Shown here: positions 35,130 through 48,414 of the stretch, one piece after another
Position numbering within the stretch: the first letter of the stretch is position 1
How the letters are laid out: every line of letters begins with the position of its first letter
From: Chlorops oryzae
Taxonomy: Eukaryota; Arthropoda; Insecta; Diptera; Chloropidae
Length of the DNA: 64,000 nt
NCBI GenBank assembly: GCA_020466095.1
Contig: CM035808.1
Location: 1,393,690 to 1,457,689, forward strand
Direction: 5' to 3'
Notes under the pieces: model-generated
What the model was told of the DNA's origin: nothing
Seen by the model: the letters and a program-made list of their open reading frames with translations, nothing else
The model's database searches: none
Position numbers and translations under genes: made by a program

Positions 35130-35918
35130 ATTAAAATATATAAGCACTTTAAGTATAAATAATCAGGAATATTAAAGAAAAAATCTCTTCAATGAGATTA
35201 AATAAATTTTTATAAAATTCGAAATTCGTTCGAAACCCCTTACGCCCACCACTGCACTGAATTGCATTATTGTCGCACCGGAATTCTGAGACTTACGTAT
35301 AAATAATCAACATCGCATACGAAATCAACAATCGAGTTAATGCTATTTATGCATTTTCGATCCAAAACGACTTCATGCGAATGACTTCATTGTCGGCTTG
35401 TGTTTCAATTGAGCAGAATCTCCCCCCCAAATCAACTCGTTCGGTATGCAGAAATTTCACCAAATTTCCAAACGATTTTCAAGAATTTACATTCGGCTCA
35501 ATGTCTGTGCTTTGTTCGTGAGAAAAAGCAAAAATTGGTTTTCAATTTCATTGGAATTATTTGTCATGATGAAGAAGATGAGTTGGTCGAACCGGAAATG
35601 TGGCCCAGAGTTTTTCACATGAATTTTGATGAGACTCGAGGAATGAGATGATATGCAATATTCCTTGCCCTTTGATATTCGAAACTCGGTGAAAATATGT
35701 TGCATAATCTTAGGTTGACTTAAGCACAAAATGATTTATTTTTGCCATTGAATCCACTTTGAAAGAACGCTTGGGCAGAATCCTCGCCTCACGAAAATTC
35801 TCTAAAAAAAAAAGTTATTCGAGGAACAAAATTTCGTTGAACTTGAGAACTTGAGAAGGTGAACGAAATGCAAAATTTTTAAGCCCTTCGTGGGAACGTC
35901 ACATCTCCACCTAAGATG

Positions 35919-36153
35919 TTATGACCAGGGCTCGGATATATATGCATTTATAAATTTAAAGCATACTTTATGGGGGAAAAACTTTTCTTACCAACATTTT
36001 GCGAATAAGTCTAGTGAAGTTGAACTTCAAACGGCTTTTCTACATTCATAAAAATTCTTATTGAATTTAAAAATCTATTTGAATCTTAACTTTATGTGAG
36101 TTGAACAAAATTTTTACTCCATAAAGTATGCTTTAAATTTATAAATGCATATA
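35919..36153. mobile_element. hAT-like foldback MITE, family F copy 2
   Basis: Left arm from CAGGGCTCGG through ATGCATTTATAAATTTAAAG and AAGCATACTTTATGG, mirrored at the right arm. Both arms share ATGCATTTATAAA, where copy 1 has GACTTTTATAAA in both arms. Its right side abuts an unrelated CAGGGTGTTCCG end at 36154. Confidence 0.7.
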
Positions 36154-36701
36154 CAGGGTGTTCCGTTTGTGATGGTCAACCGGTCGGGAGCTGATAGAGG
36201 GGGTCAGAACTAACAAAAAATAGTATGGCAGGGGGGGGTCCAAAATGCACCCCTGAGGAGTTATAAGGGAAAGAAAGAAATTTGCAGTTGTTTCAGGAAA
36301 AAAAAAATTGTCACGCCTCAACGTCCGTTGAATCCAAGATAAAAATTTTAATGCAGTTCGACAGAGAATTGTCAGACCTTTCTAGCGTATAAAATAGTCT
36401 TATGCTTTATTGCAGTCTTCAAGGGTATTTGAGCCTTCAAAGTAAAAATTTTAAAATTTTTTAAACATTTTTTGACTTTGAGAGCCATTTTGGTATGAAA
36501 AAGGTCCTATTAACACCCACATTTTTTATTTTATTCAAAATGCTGGATCGATTTCCTTTAATTTGATACCCCATATGTCAAATAAATTTTTTGAAAATAA
36601 GATGAAAAAATTAAATATCTAAATGAACATCTATCCGTTTGCTATCAATGAAGTCGAATTTAATAGATTTGATACTGTAAAACGAATAAGTTTTTTTTTT
36701 G

Positions 36702-37187
36702 TTAACCCATTAATGGCTATGTCTAAGTTTATAAGAATTCGGCTATTATTCTTCTCTAAAGTGGCAAAGAATTATTTAACCCATTCTATTTACATTAATA
36801 TTCCATTTAATTTTTTTTGTTAACCCATTAATGCCTATGTCTAAGCTTATGAGAATTCGGCTATTATTCTTTCACTAAAGTGGCAAAAAATTATTATAAC
36901 CCATTCTATTTACATTAATAATCCATTTAATTTTTTTTGTTAACCCATTAATGCCTATGTCTAAGTTTATAAGAATTCGGCTCTTATTCTTCACTAAAGT
37001 GGCAAAGAATTATTTAACCCTATCTATTTACATTAATAATCCATTTAATTTTTTTTGTTAACCCATTAATGCCTATGTCTAAGCTTATGAGAATTCGGCT
37101 CTTATTTTTCACTAAAATGGCAAAGAATAATTTTTTGTTGGAAAAAGCTAATTATAAAAAATATTTAACCCATTCTATTTATATTAA
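36702..37187 (+). repeat. TTAACCC tandem array, unit about 118 bp
   Basis: TTAACCCATTAATGCC-type unit starts recur at 36702, 36820, 36940 and 37058, with a last partial unit. Each unit also has an internal TTAACCCATTCTATTTACAT. It lies directly next to the TTAA element at 37184-37345. Confidence 0.85.
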
Positions 37188-37345
37188 CCCTTCAACTACC
37201 AAATCAAAGCTAACGCTTTTTTGGCTCTCATTTTTCAATAAAATTTTATAAGAATTTGAAAAAATTTTCCGTTAGTCACAAAAAAAAAAAAAAAAAAATC
37301 AAAACCTCAGTCAACTGCAGAGGACAGTAGAAATTGAAGAGTTAA
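37184..37345. mobile_element. TTAA-flanked MITE-like element
   Basis: TTAA-CCCTTCAACTACC at the left and GTAGAAATTGAAGAG-TTAA at the right, loosely inverted. It joins the end of the preceding TTAACCC array, which suggests the array grew from one element's end. Confidence 0.5.
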
Positions 37346-39417
37346 ATACTTCTCCGAATAGTCGAGCCTCTACAAGGACTCATCTTGCTTCGAAAAAAAT
37401 GCCGAAAATATGGAAAATCCTGAAAATGGTCAGAAAGGATGGTTTTGATAAAGGGAAAAGAGCACATCGAATTGGAGTTATGAAGTGTCAAAGGACATCG
37501 AGGTTTTCCCATTGAAATAAACTTTTTGACAGGCGGATTACGTTGCTAATTTCAAAAGGGGGTGATGCATCAAATTCGACAGGAAATTTTTTCGGAGTTC
37601 TCATAACAAAATGAAATATTAGATCTTCTTAAATGTGGAAAATGTTAATTAAAACACTCTTCAGCGTGATTTTAATTTCAATAACTCTTTGAAGAGATGT
37701 TGTTAGTTGCATGGAAGGATGTCCTTTTCCTTCGATTCGAATTTCTTGTGTTCGTTTCTTGGTATTCTCGAAGAAAGGCGAATTCCAAAAATTTCTCAAA
37801 CCAGTTTTCAAGCGAAAATTGACACAGAAACCGATATCGTCCTTGCTGCTTACAAGGAATTTGTTTACTGGTCGCTCGCAAGCTGTCAAAGAAAGCCTTA
37901 AAGCAGCGGAACTTGACTCAAGGGAATTTTCCAATCAGAACAATTTCCACTTCTTCTTCTTCGTCGTCGTGGCTCAATAGACACATACAGTGTATTCTCA
38001 AAGATGTTCGGTTAAATTAAATTCTTGCTAAACGCCTTTGACTTTGACAAATTTCCTTCCGGTCGTGTCCTTTTGTCTTTTTTTTTTACAAAATGTCCTA
38101 CAAAAATAGCATTTAAAATCGTAAAATCAATAATCCAAATTTTCTCTTTCATTTGTGTGAATTCTGCGGATTTTCATTTGGCCGAAAATAGATCAAAAAG
38201 GCAACAAATTTTTGTAACTAGTCTAATTAAGTCCAACTGCCAGCATTATTCCCGCTTGCCAATTAAATAAATGTTTGACCAAGCAGCTAGAAACGAACAC
38301 ACACTCGTACGTTCGAACGTATCCATTGGCCCAATGGCAAACGGGTTAATGTGAGTTATAATTTCCGTAGAATGTTCAAATTCAAAATGGCCGCAAATTG
38401 GTGTTATGCAAAGTATGCGAAAAGCTGCAAACACTCGTAAACATTTTTAGCATAATTAAATTTAAATAATTTACGGTTGAATTGGCACAGAGCTGAAGCA
38501 GAAGCCGCAGTTAGAGCAGCAGCAGTAAGACGCGGAGGAGTCAGCATTCCCGACCGGATGTACCTACATGATCGCCTTATATCCTGTTAAGTCGTTGTGC
38601 TCCTGTGCTAACGTTTAGTGGTTAAATGGTCGATTTAAGGTGCTAATAAATTAATTGCTGCTAGCTTTTGCATTTGCGGTCGCTTTTCATAAGCTTAAGT
38701 GTCAGCTTGCCATTCGCATTTAGCTCGTTTCATTTAATTTCGAATGACAAATCAAATTTTCCGCATTTTCTCTATAAATTGGAATTACAAATTTTATTAA
38801 ATTGATAAATAAAAAATAAAAAATTACGGATTTTTTTTTTTGTGCTTTGCATTTTGCTAACCGATCATAAAAGCTGAGCACGTTGTTATATAAAATTATT
38901 TATGCTGTAGGGGGAACCCCAAAAAAAGATTAATGGAAATTTATTTATTTATTTATTTATTTTTGTTCTGCTCTGATTGGGAAATTTAAATGCAAAAAAT
39001 ATCCGAACATTACTTCATCGATAACGATTATTTCAAAAGTAATTAGGCCTCTTTTTAACTGACATCGATGAACATTTGCTCATGGGAAGAGAACTAAATA
39101 AAATAAAATAAATTATTTCAAAAAATTATCTTTAAATAGGTTGAAATGCTTTGCGGTTTGAGGAAAGTCAATAGTTCAATTGTACAAAATATTTGATTGT
39201 TCTGGTATAATTTTTCAGTCTGGAGGAAGAAGCGGTACAGGACATCGTTTGGATATATAAAATATAATGTAGTAGGGGTAGTAGAATAACTCTTCATCAT
39301 ATAATAGGCTATCAATTAGAGTAATTGGAATTTAGTCTACAAAATGTGGTTCTCTTTCAATTCAAGCCGAATATATTTTACTTTTATTGTACCGGGTCTA
39401 GGTTCTGTAAATACCGT
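37346..39417. other. Intron 4 sequence without recognised features
   Basis: Several overlapping short frames on both strands at 37629-37980 cancel one another as evidence. A TTTA repeat lies at about 38940-38963. No gene supported. Confidence 0.35.
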
Positions 39418-40775
39418 TTAAACCCTTTCATCTGGTTAGTCACGGCCAACGTATGCTAACAGACGAACCGATAAAAACATGAGCCCCATGCCTGTATAAG
39501 GAGAGCCTTTTTATAGTGCCTTTAATTTTATCTCTTCAACTCCCAGTGTCATCTGCCTGTGACAGTGGTATCTTTTGATGGACATAACAACTTTAAGCAT
39601 TATCGTTACTTCGCTAAAAATAATTTTTTCAAATTTTCATATTTTCAAAATTCGCGGTGTGGCCTGTAGGTGGCAATGTGCTAAAAACTTTTTTGTTGCC
39701 ACCTAAAAATCATTCAATGCCATTTTTAGTGAAAAATAAGAGGCATCTTTCATTAGCTTGTATATGGGAATTGAAGGGTTAATGAAAATTAAATGGGTTA
39801 AAGAATTTTATATTGATTTTTTCCACAAAAAATCATCCTACGCCAATTTAGTAAAAAAAAAAACATATAAAAAAAACTTTGAACCGAATTTGCATTTGAT
39901 TTTACTCGGTAATTGAAGGGTTAATGAAAATTAAATGGGTTAAAGAATTTTTATATATATTTTTTGTCCCCAACAAATCATTCTAAGTACGCCAATTGAG
40001 TAAAAAAAAAATATTTCAAAAATTTACATTTGATTTTACTCGGGAATTGAAGGGTTAATTAAAAAAATGGGTTAAATTGTTTTTGTTTTAATACTTTGCC
40101 ACCAGCAAATCATTCTTGGACATTTAAGTAAAAATTGGAGCCGAATTTCGGATCAGCTAAGTCATAGCAATGAAAGGGTTAAAAGAAATCAATTGGGTTA
40201 AAAATTTTTTATGTTTATTTTTATCACAAATAGAATTTCATAGGATAGTAAGAACCGAATTCGCATAATTTCAGACATGGGAATTGAAGGGTTAAGCAAT
40301 TATATATGAAAAAAAAAACCTTTCTAAAATATCTTTTATTAGCACTTAAAGCCGAGTGTCAAATGGAATCTTGCATTCGCTTAGTACATGGGAATTGAAG
40401 GGTTAATGAAAAATTAAATGGGTTAAAGATTTTTATATTTATTTTTTGTCCCCAACAAATCATTCCAATTGCCATTGAGTAAAAAAAATATTTCAAAAAT
40501 TTACATTTGATTTTACTCGGGAATTGAAGGGTTAATGAAAAACAAATGGGTTAAATTGTTTTTGTTTTAATACTTTGCCACCAGAAAATCGTTCTTGACA
40601 TTTAAGTAAAAATTGGAGCCGAATTTCGGATCAGCAAAGTCATAGCAATGAAAGGGTTAAAAAAAATCAAATGGATTAAAAATATTTTTATGTTTATTTT
40701 TATCATTCTGTGATATTTCATAGGATAGTAAGAACCGAATTCGCATAATTTCAGACATGGGAATTGAAGGGTTAA
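39418..40775 (+). repeat. GGGTTAA higher-order tandem array (480-bp HOR)
   Basis: AAGGGTTAA unit ends occur with their TTAA at 39779, 39921, 40055, 40179, 40292, 40403, 40532, 40657 and 40772. Four unlike monomers of about 110-140 bp form a unit of about 480 bp that is present twice. For example, the GGATCAGC...GTCATAGCAATGAAAGGG monomer ends at 40179 and again at 40657. The outer left end is TTAA-ACCCTTTCATC at 39418, the mirror of the repeated right end, so the whole array sits between TTAA ends. Confidence 0.85.
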
Positions 40776-42119
40776 GCATTTATATATGAAAAAAAAAACC
40801 TTTCAAAAATATCTTTTATTAGCTCTTAAAGCCGCGTGCCAAATGGAATTCCCTTTTGCTTCAGAGACAACAACATCATTGTTGTTATGGTAACCCCAAT
40901 TTAAACCCCTGACAGGGCAGGGGCACTTCGTGGTGAGCTATGTGTATTTGTGCCTATGTTCTCGTTAACAATCGTTCAAATAGGAATCGTCCAATAATCA
41001 CTTTAACCTGGTCAAAGGACGAATTGACCCTTCGTTTCTCGCAAACAGCATCCAACAATCGACTTGTTTGCTTCCTTTAACACGTTTACGCGCCGCTTCC
41101 GCTTTCAACACCCTTTGCAAACTCACACACATTAAATATACATACGTGCTGCATACATTCATACATTTTTGTATGTATATGTTACATATGTTAATATGTG
41201 TGCAGCACCATGGAGCTTGTGTGAAATATGTCGGGCCTTGTGTGAACGTAATGTATGCGGATGGACGATTGCTTGCAATTTATATACTTCATTATGCTTA
41301 CGCTTTCTGTCGCACAACTCCTTTTGACGGGACCACTGCTATCAACAACACCACCCTCACCTCCACCACCACCACCACCACCGTATGGATGCCAATTTAA
41401 TATTCAGCCGTTCGTTAAGGCACCCTCGGAGAGGAGCTCCGAACGATTGTGCGATTTCATGTCGGCAGCATCCACAAACGGAGCCCGATAAAATTTATGT
41501 GGGCTCTGTCGTCTAGCTGATTTTTCATCGATAATTGACATGGTTATAAAACGCGTATATCACTTTTTAAATGATGTCATAAAAGAGAATTTAGCATCGA
41601 GTCTACGAGAGAGAGAAGAGTGAGAGAGGGAGAGAGATAGGGGGGAAGGATGAACGGGAAGAGCGGAGGGAGGAGGTTAGGCGATTAAAGCAACTGAAAA
41701 TGGTGATGCGAAGTCGTGGAATAAAATTTTTAAAAGATATTCGCTTCGCTTTGATTTCTCGATTTATAAATTTTTAAAGATGTGTTGGCAGAGAACGAGC
41801 TCCCTAGGAATCCCATCAAAGAAATAAAAATTATTAATTTTATCAAGAATTTTCTCTTGAAATCAATTTCTCATGCCTTCAAGCATGTGGGCGAATATCC
41901 CGTCGATAAATTAGAGAGCTATATCGATGCATAAATGGATAGATAGATAAACAGATTTAAAGGGACAGAGGTTTGATTGATATCACCATATAATAATAAA
42001 TATTATATTGATAAATCATTGATATATATCTATAGTACATATATTATATATATATGACATAAAGTAGATTATTGATACTAATGTAGATGAAATATTATCG
42101 ATAAATATGATGTATTGAT
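40776..42119. other. Intron 4 sequence without a supported gene
   Basis: Short frames at 41068-41491 include a CCACCA-type repeat near 41360. A GA-rich stretch lies at about 41609-41638. Nothing recognised. Confidence 0.35.
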
Positions 42120-42930
42120 ATCTTAATTTATTGATATATTGATGTTGATTATTGGTATATTGATGTATTGATATGTTGATGTACAATATTTATGTATTGG
42201 TGTATTGCTGCATTGATTAATTATATCTTGTTTTATTCATATATTGATGTAGTGGTGCATCGATATATTGATGCACTGATAAATTGAGGTATTAACATAT
42301 TGGTGTATTGATGTATTGATATATTGATGTATTGATATATTGATGTAATTGATATATTGATGTATTGATATATTGATGTATTGATATATTGATGCACTGA
42401 TAATTTGAGGTATTGATGAATTGGTGTATTGATATATTGATGTATTGATATATTTATGTATTGATTTATTGATGTATTGATATAGTGATGCACTGATAAT
42501 TTGAGGTATTAATGAATTGGTGTATTGATATATTAATGTATTGATATATTGATGCACTGATAAATTGGGGTCTTAACATATTGGTGTATTGGTGTTTTCA
42601 TATATTGATATATTGATGCACTGATGAATTGAGGTATTAACATATTGGTGTTTTGCTGTATTGATATATTGTTGCATTGATAAATTGAGGTATTAACATA
42701 TTGGTGTATTGGTGTTTTGATATATTGATGTATTGATATATTGTTGCATTGATAAATTGAGGTATTAACATATTGGTGTATTGGTGTTTTGATATATTGA
42801 TGTATTGATATATTGATGCACTGATAAATTGAGGTATTAACGTATTGGTATTGGTGTATTGATATATTGATATATTGATATATTGATGCACTGATACATT
42901 GATCATTGATTTGATATATTCATTTATATA
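42120..42930 (+). repeat. ATTGATATATTGATGTA minisatellite
   Basis: About 0.8 kb built from roughly 11-12-bp words (ATTGATATATTGATG, ACTGATAAATTGAGG, ATTAACATATTGGTG) arranged in longer units of about 60-70 bp. The minus-strand open frames rich in Tyr, Ile, Asn and His are repeat translations. Confidence 0.9.
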
Positions 42931-45090
42931 GAAAAATGTAACGATAGAATATTTGTATTGTAGAAGCAAAAGACACCAGTATTTCAAACCCATTGCATTA
43001 ATGACACTACAGTTATTTCTTATTCTTAATCTTGTGAGAAAGAGAAAGCTGAATTTGATACCTTGGTGAAAAAGCGAGATGTCTCTATATAATCCAAATG
43101 TGATGCAACTCGAATCAGATACCGAGACGTGGGCTATTACAGATGATTAAAGGAGATAAACTCTATTATTTCCAATTTCAATTTTCATTCTTTACTTTGT
43201 TTCTTCTATCTTTAAATCTTTGTCGCTTGAAAACTTTATTTCACTCAGTCTTAAACGGAAAAAAGTTCCTATTTTTTCCACTTTTTTTTAACGCATTTTC
43301 GAACCTTTTATGCTAAAATCGCAAAAATTGTTTTCCTTCCCCAGCTTAAGCTCCTGAATTTAATTATATGCAAAAAACAAAAAAAAAAATCTTTCATGAC
43401 CTTCGATTTGCCGGCAACGGTTCATCCCGCTTCAAGGTAAACGTTGCTCCATCTACCAATTCCATGGCTTTCGATCCCTTCTTCGACTACTGAATTTATT
43501 TTTACACTTTTATGTGAACTCATTTCGCATGACTGTGAAGTACCTACCGTTTAGAAGCCTGATTGAACAATCGGTTTCTATCTAAAAACAGGGTCCCATT
43601 TTTAATTCAGCATAATTTTTGGAACCTCATTTCCAAAGCTTAAAGCTCTCTTATCTGATTAAGCCATGAAAGTTGTAATTTTAAATTGTTGTCCCTTTAT
43701 AAATGCCGCGATGTGTTTAAAAAAGGTTTGGGCCTCGACTATCCTCCGCACCATTGAAGATCCCCACCGAGCGTCGAGTCGGGTACCTTTGATACATTTT
43801 ATGCATAACGACTTTGAATCAAAAAAATAAAATAAAAAGGGAATAATTGAAGAATATGTTTTTATTTTCATCAATTTTAATTATAATTGATGCAAATATT
43901 TGGAAAACGATTCGTAAATATGGACTTTCGATATGCGAGAGTACCTATGTATATTTCTTTGAGCAGTGGACAATGCGAGTAAGTATTTTATCTGTCGGAG
44001 TTTGGTCGTTTTATTTTAAATCGAATTCCATTATTTATTTTACTGGAAAAAATTATTCGCGATTTTATTGCAGCAATTCCCGAGTTCGGAATCCATTAAA
44101 ACATGCTTCAATTTGAGCTCAAAGGGCGCGCTTACTCCCACACACACACACAAACACACACACAGTGTTTTAAGCACTTTTAATCCGAAAGTTCAAAGAG
44201 CGCGACGGCTTTAAATGGTTAAATAAGACATAAAAATTGACAACAAAAAGATAAATTTAAGCTTCATTTATTATTATTTTTATTACGCTTATCGTTTCGG
44301 AGTCGTCCATCTCAGTGAGTCATTATTTATTTTAGTTTGTTAAATGCGAAGAGACAATCACCGAACAGTCGCTTTCAGGACTTTCTCGCCGAGGCGGATT
44401 TATTGTTCGAAAAAATTACGAAAAATATCCGATGATGTGTGATAGCGTGACGAGGCGAAAAACTCGATTTTAGGGATTATTCCAAATTCTATTCAGCGTT
44501 TAATTGATATATATGTACATATAAATATATATATATATCCTGCACCAAGGACCGCAAAAAGTACTGCGATAAAAAGGGAACAGAAATTCATTAATTTAGT
44601 ATTTTCCAACAATTTTTTCGTTCGTTTTTTTCTCTTTTTAATTTCGTCGTTGTTCGTGACAGAAACCATTTATAATGAAATCATGTGGAGGGAAAAATTT
44701 ATTTTTGGCTTTATGAGAAAATCCGGATTTGAAGCGCTCCAGCTTGTCTGAAGTGACAAAAGTCGGTTCTTCAAAAAAAAAAAAAAAAAACATGAAGTCG
44801 TTTTGTTTTTTCCATTCATTTTATTATTTCCGGATGTTTGTGTTCATCAATGCGATACTTTTTTTTAAAACATTATTCCTCCAGCTTTATGGCTATTCGA
44901 TGAACTTTCAGTATTCAAATTTGACTGCTTACTGCGAAAATGATTTCATTTCACATAAATGAGAAAAATTGAAATACACTAGTGGTTGGTTAAAATTATC
45001 GATGCTTAGAATTTCCCAAAACTATCAAAAATTAATCCCAAAATTATCACAAAGGTGATTAGTTTGAAATCACGATTTATTAATCATAGT
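42931..45090. other. Intron 4 sequence without a supported gene
   Basis: A CA repeat lies at about 44138-44164. No gene or element with clear ends. Confidence 0.35.
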
Positions 45091-45320
45091 CTTGTCGGCC
45101 TCCGTGGCGTGGTAGGTTGAGACGCCAACTTTCGATACGAGAGGCTCTGGGATCGACTCCTAGCTCGGTCGTGGATGTTAGTGGTGTCGTTTGTTTTGTT
45201 TTTTTTTTTTCCTTTGGTTTCCCAACGGGCCCATTAGAGGCCTAAGTGTGTCACCTTTGGTGGAAGCCACAAAAACTACCCAACAATCCTTCCAATCATT
45301 GCTCTGGTTAAAAACTTGAT
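45091..45320 (+). mobile_element. tRNA-derived SINE
   Basis: A box GTGGCGTGGTAGGTTGAG (near 45104-45121) and B box GGGATCGACTCC (near 45149-45160) at tRNA spacing, followed by an unrelated body (TTTCCCAACGGGCCCATTAG). It ends in a short TA-repeat tail at about 45318-45331. Boundaries are approximate. Confidence 0.7.
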
Positions 45321-45590
45321 ATATATATATGGATCGATTAATTTAAGTCAGAAATACGTACCTATATTGAGTCCCGTAAATATTATCGCATGCGGTATTC
45401 TACCCATATCGGTTCTACCTGTACGGTTATGTTTTCCATTTAATAAACAAAGTGAGAATTATAGGAAAATATAAAGTAAGATAATTATTGACCTAAGACG
45501 TATTAAAGACGATCAGCCCTATTGTAAATGAATATTCCTCGAAGATTTTTTTTCCTCCGTGGAGAAAAGAGGAGTTCTAAATCTCAATAA

Positions 45591-46196
45591 TACACTGAGA
45601 AAAAATTCAACCAGAAAACTGGTTAGATCAAAAGGAATATTTTTATTTGAAAAAAAATTTTTTTTTTTTTGGAAAAAATAAAGATTTTCCTTTTGAATGA
45701 ACCACATTTCAGGTTGAATTGACATGATAATTTTCAAAAATGGATTCTAATTTAAATTGTTGAACCAACCACGGACAAAATTGAAATGACAAGATAATTT
45801 TTAAAATAAGATACAATTTTCTTAAATAAACCCATAAAAGAAGAAATATCAAAACAAATTTAATTAACGTTCAAAGCAAATTGACCTCTACTGATCATAA
45901 CCGCAAAAATAGCCCTCGGATGGACTTCATCCGATTTCGTCAATCCGTTGTCGTGACTGCTTTCGCAATGCTTAAAAAGCTCTAAGATGATTATATGTCC
46001 AATTTTATAAACCAAATGAGAATTATACCGAAATTTAAGAAATTTAATTTAACATTTTTCCTTTCAAATCAACCAAAATTTGTTGTTGAATCAACAATTT
46101 TTCTTTTGAAATTTTCGTTCTGCTAGAAAATTAAATGGACTGTGAATAACAATGGGCCCTTTTAAAAAAAAATCATGGTTAATTTCGCTCAGTGTA
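45591..46196 (+). mobile_element. TACACTGAG-ended TIR element, copy 1
   Basis: 606 bp from TACACTGAGAAAAAA to GCTCAGTGTA. The interior has TTGATTCAAC/GTTGAACCAACC-type motifs. A reverse-orientation copy with the same block order lies at 47910-48414. No coding capacity. Confidence 0.75.
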
Positions 46197-47909
46197 GATA
46201 AAGATATAATAATATTTAAATACCATAAAAATGTTCGAAATTCTTGCTCCATTTATGTATTGTCGCTTCCCAATGTGTTTAGAATGGGAGAATTTCTTTC
46301 GAATTGGCGGGGGGAAATTCCCGGGGAATATTTAGAATCGGGCTGATTACACTACTCAACACTAAATTTGCCTTTGACTTGAAACCAATTTTTTTCTTAG
46401 TAGTATTTATTTCGCTGAATCTAAATATATGCTTAAAATTTGAAAGTTAGCTCGCGTTTTTTTAAATATCCGCTAGGATAGATTTTGCAAATTTTTGTCA
46501 ATATTTTTTTTAGTCGTAGCCACATTATCGTTCGACCGCTTCAAAAAATCTTTAATTTATATGAAAGAAGATTAAAAAAACAACGTATCCCTCATACATA
46601 TGGATGAAATCGGTTCAACATTTTAGGCGCTGTAGGTTGATAAAAGCAAAAATTTTATGAAATTTTTCACAATTTTGTACAAAAACTTGATTTCAAACCC
46701 ATATAATTTCCGAAAAAGATCCGGTATTCAAGTTCAGGCTATCTTAAGTAAAAGGCTGGATTCCTAAGAGCATTTCAAGACCAAGAAACAAAAAATCCGA
46801 TGGGTGGTTCATATTTTAATTGGTTTTTTAGAAAAAATGAGACGACCTTTTTGCGCCGGAAAATATGCCGCATTTTTTATATCACTTAAAGGCAGAAATA
46901 AAAAAAAATTCATTCAATTCAATTCAAGTCAAAGGCACGCAAAAATTTCGATTTTGTTGTGTAGTGTTATTTTCCACAAAAATATATAGAAATAATTAAT
47001 AGAAATACCACTATTGAGTTTCATCGATATAATCGATCCTTTTTCAAATACCGCCCATCCCGAAACACACACAATTCAACTTGAAGCGTATTGAAGCAAA
47101 AATTCTTGTGGGCATAATCCAATTTTTCGGAAAAAGGACTAAGATAAATTTGAAGGAAACAGATCTAAATAAGACGACCCTCGAGCTTTTTGTGCAAAAA
47201 TTAAATTTACTGAAAATTAAATAATAGTTTCAAGTGTATATGAGACAGCCTGGGGAGAGGAAATAATGCGTTCCAGATAATTGAGTATACTTCAAAAAAA
47301 GTATCGATTGAGCAATGACCAAAATTTTCTGAAAAATTTCTCACAAAAACAAAAAAAAAACGGGGTCCATTCATTGCTTTTCGGAAATTCAGCCTGTCAA
47401 CGTGATTTTCCCTTCAACCGTGCTTAATTGAAGCCAACATGGCAGGATGCACTCACTCACTTTGACTAATGAAATTAAAGTCAAGATGCGAAGTCAGAGC
47501 AAATTCTGTTGATGGAAAACTACTCCGAAGTGCATATTTAACATACGACGTCCTCCAACGGGGGGCCGAAAAGTTTCGACCACATAAACGTATGTATATA
47601 CATATGTATGTTCATACATGCATGCAGATATGTATGTCCATTGATGCTGGTGTATGTTTAAAGTATGTGTGCATCTTATCTAATTTGTATAACCTTCATC
47701 AGAAATTTTACCCAAATGCCGGCAACTTAACTCTTCGTGTCCCACTGGCACCTCTAGGAACCAACCACTCCATATGAAAATTTGATTTTAGCTAAAAAAA
47801 AAAACAAAAATAAGGCTTTTAAGGGTTAAGACCAGCCAGAATGTATGTCTATCTTTATCGCTAAGCTTTCCTTTGCTGAGCTGTCATAATAAACTCTCCT
47901 CTGAATACA
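46197..47909. other. Spacer inside an inverted element pair
   Basis: AT-rich intron sequence. No gene supported. Confidence 0.35.
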
Positions 47910-48414
47910 TACACTGAGCGAAATTAACCATGATTCTTTTAAAAGGGCGCATTGTTATTCACAGTCCTTTTGATTTTCGAGCAGAACAAAGAATTTCAAA
48001 AGAAAAATTGTTGAGTCAACAAAATTTTTGGTTGATTTAAAGGAAATATGTTTAATTACATTTCTTTTCGTTCGGTATAATTCTCATTTGGTTTATAAAA
48101 TAGGACAAATAAAATATTCATTAATCTTAGAACTTTTTAAGCATTTATAGGTATTTTAGAAGTTTTTTTTTATTTTAAAAATTATCTTGTCATTTCAATT
48201 ATGTCCGTGGTTGGTTCAATCAATTTAAATTTAGATCCATTTTTGAAAATTATCATTTCAATTCACCCTGAAATAGGGTTGATTCAAAAGGAAAATCTTT
48301 ATTTTTTCCAACAAGAAAAATTGTTAAAATTAAAAATATTCCTTGTTGAAGCCGTTTTTGTATGTTTTTCCTTTTGATTTAACCAGTTTTCTGCTTGATT
48401 TTTTTCTCTGTGTA
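47910..48414 (-). mobile_element. TACACTGAG-ended TIR element, copy 2
   Basis: Inverted relative of 45591-46196, from TACACTGAGCGAAATTAACC to TTTTTTCTCTGTGTA. It is about 100 bp shorter. Confidence 0.75.

Noticed and set aside
37629..37980. Several overlapping 60-100-codon frames
   Set aside because: Open on both strands in several frames at once, with no motif or splice signals.
42233..42993. Minus-strand proteins rich in Tyr, Ile, Asn and His
   Set aside because: Direct translation of the ATTGAT minisatellite.
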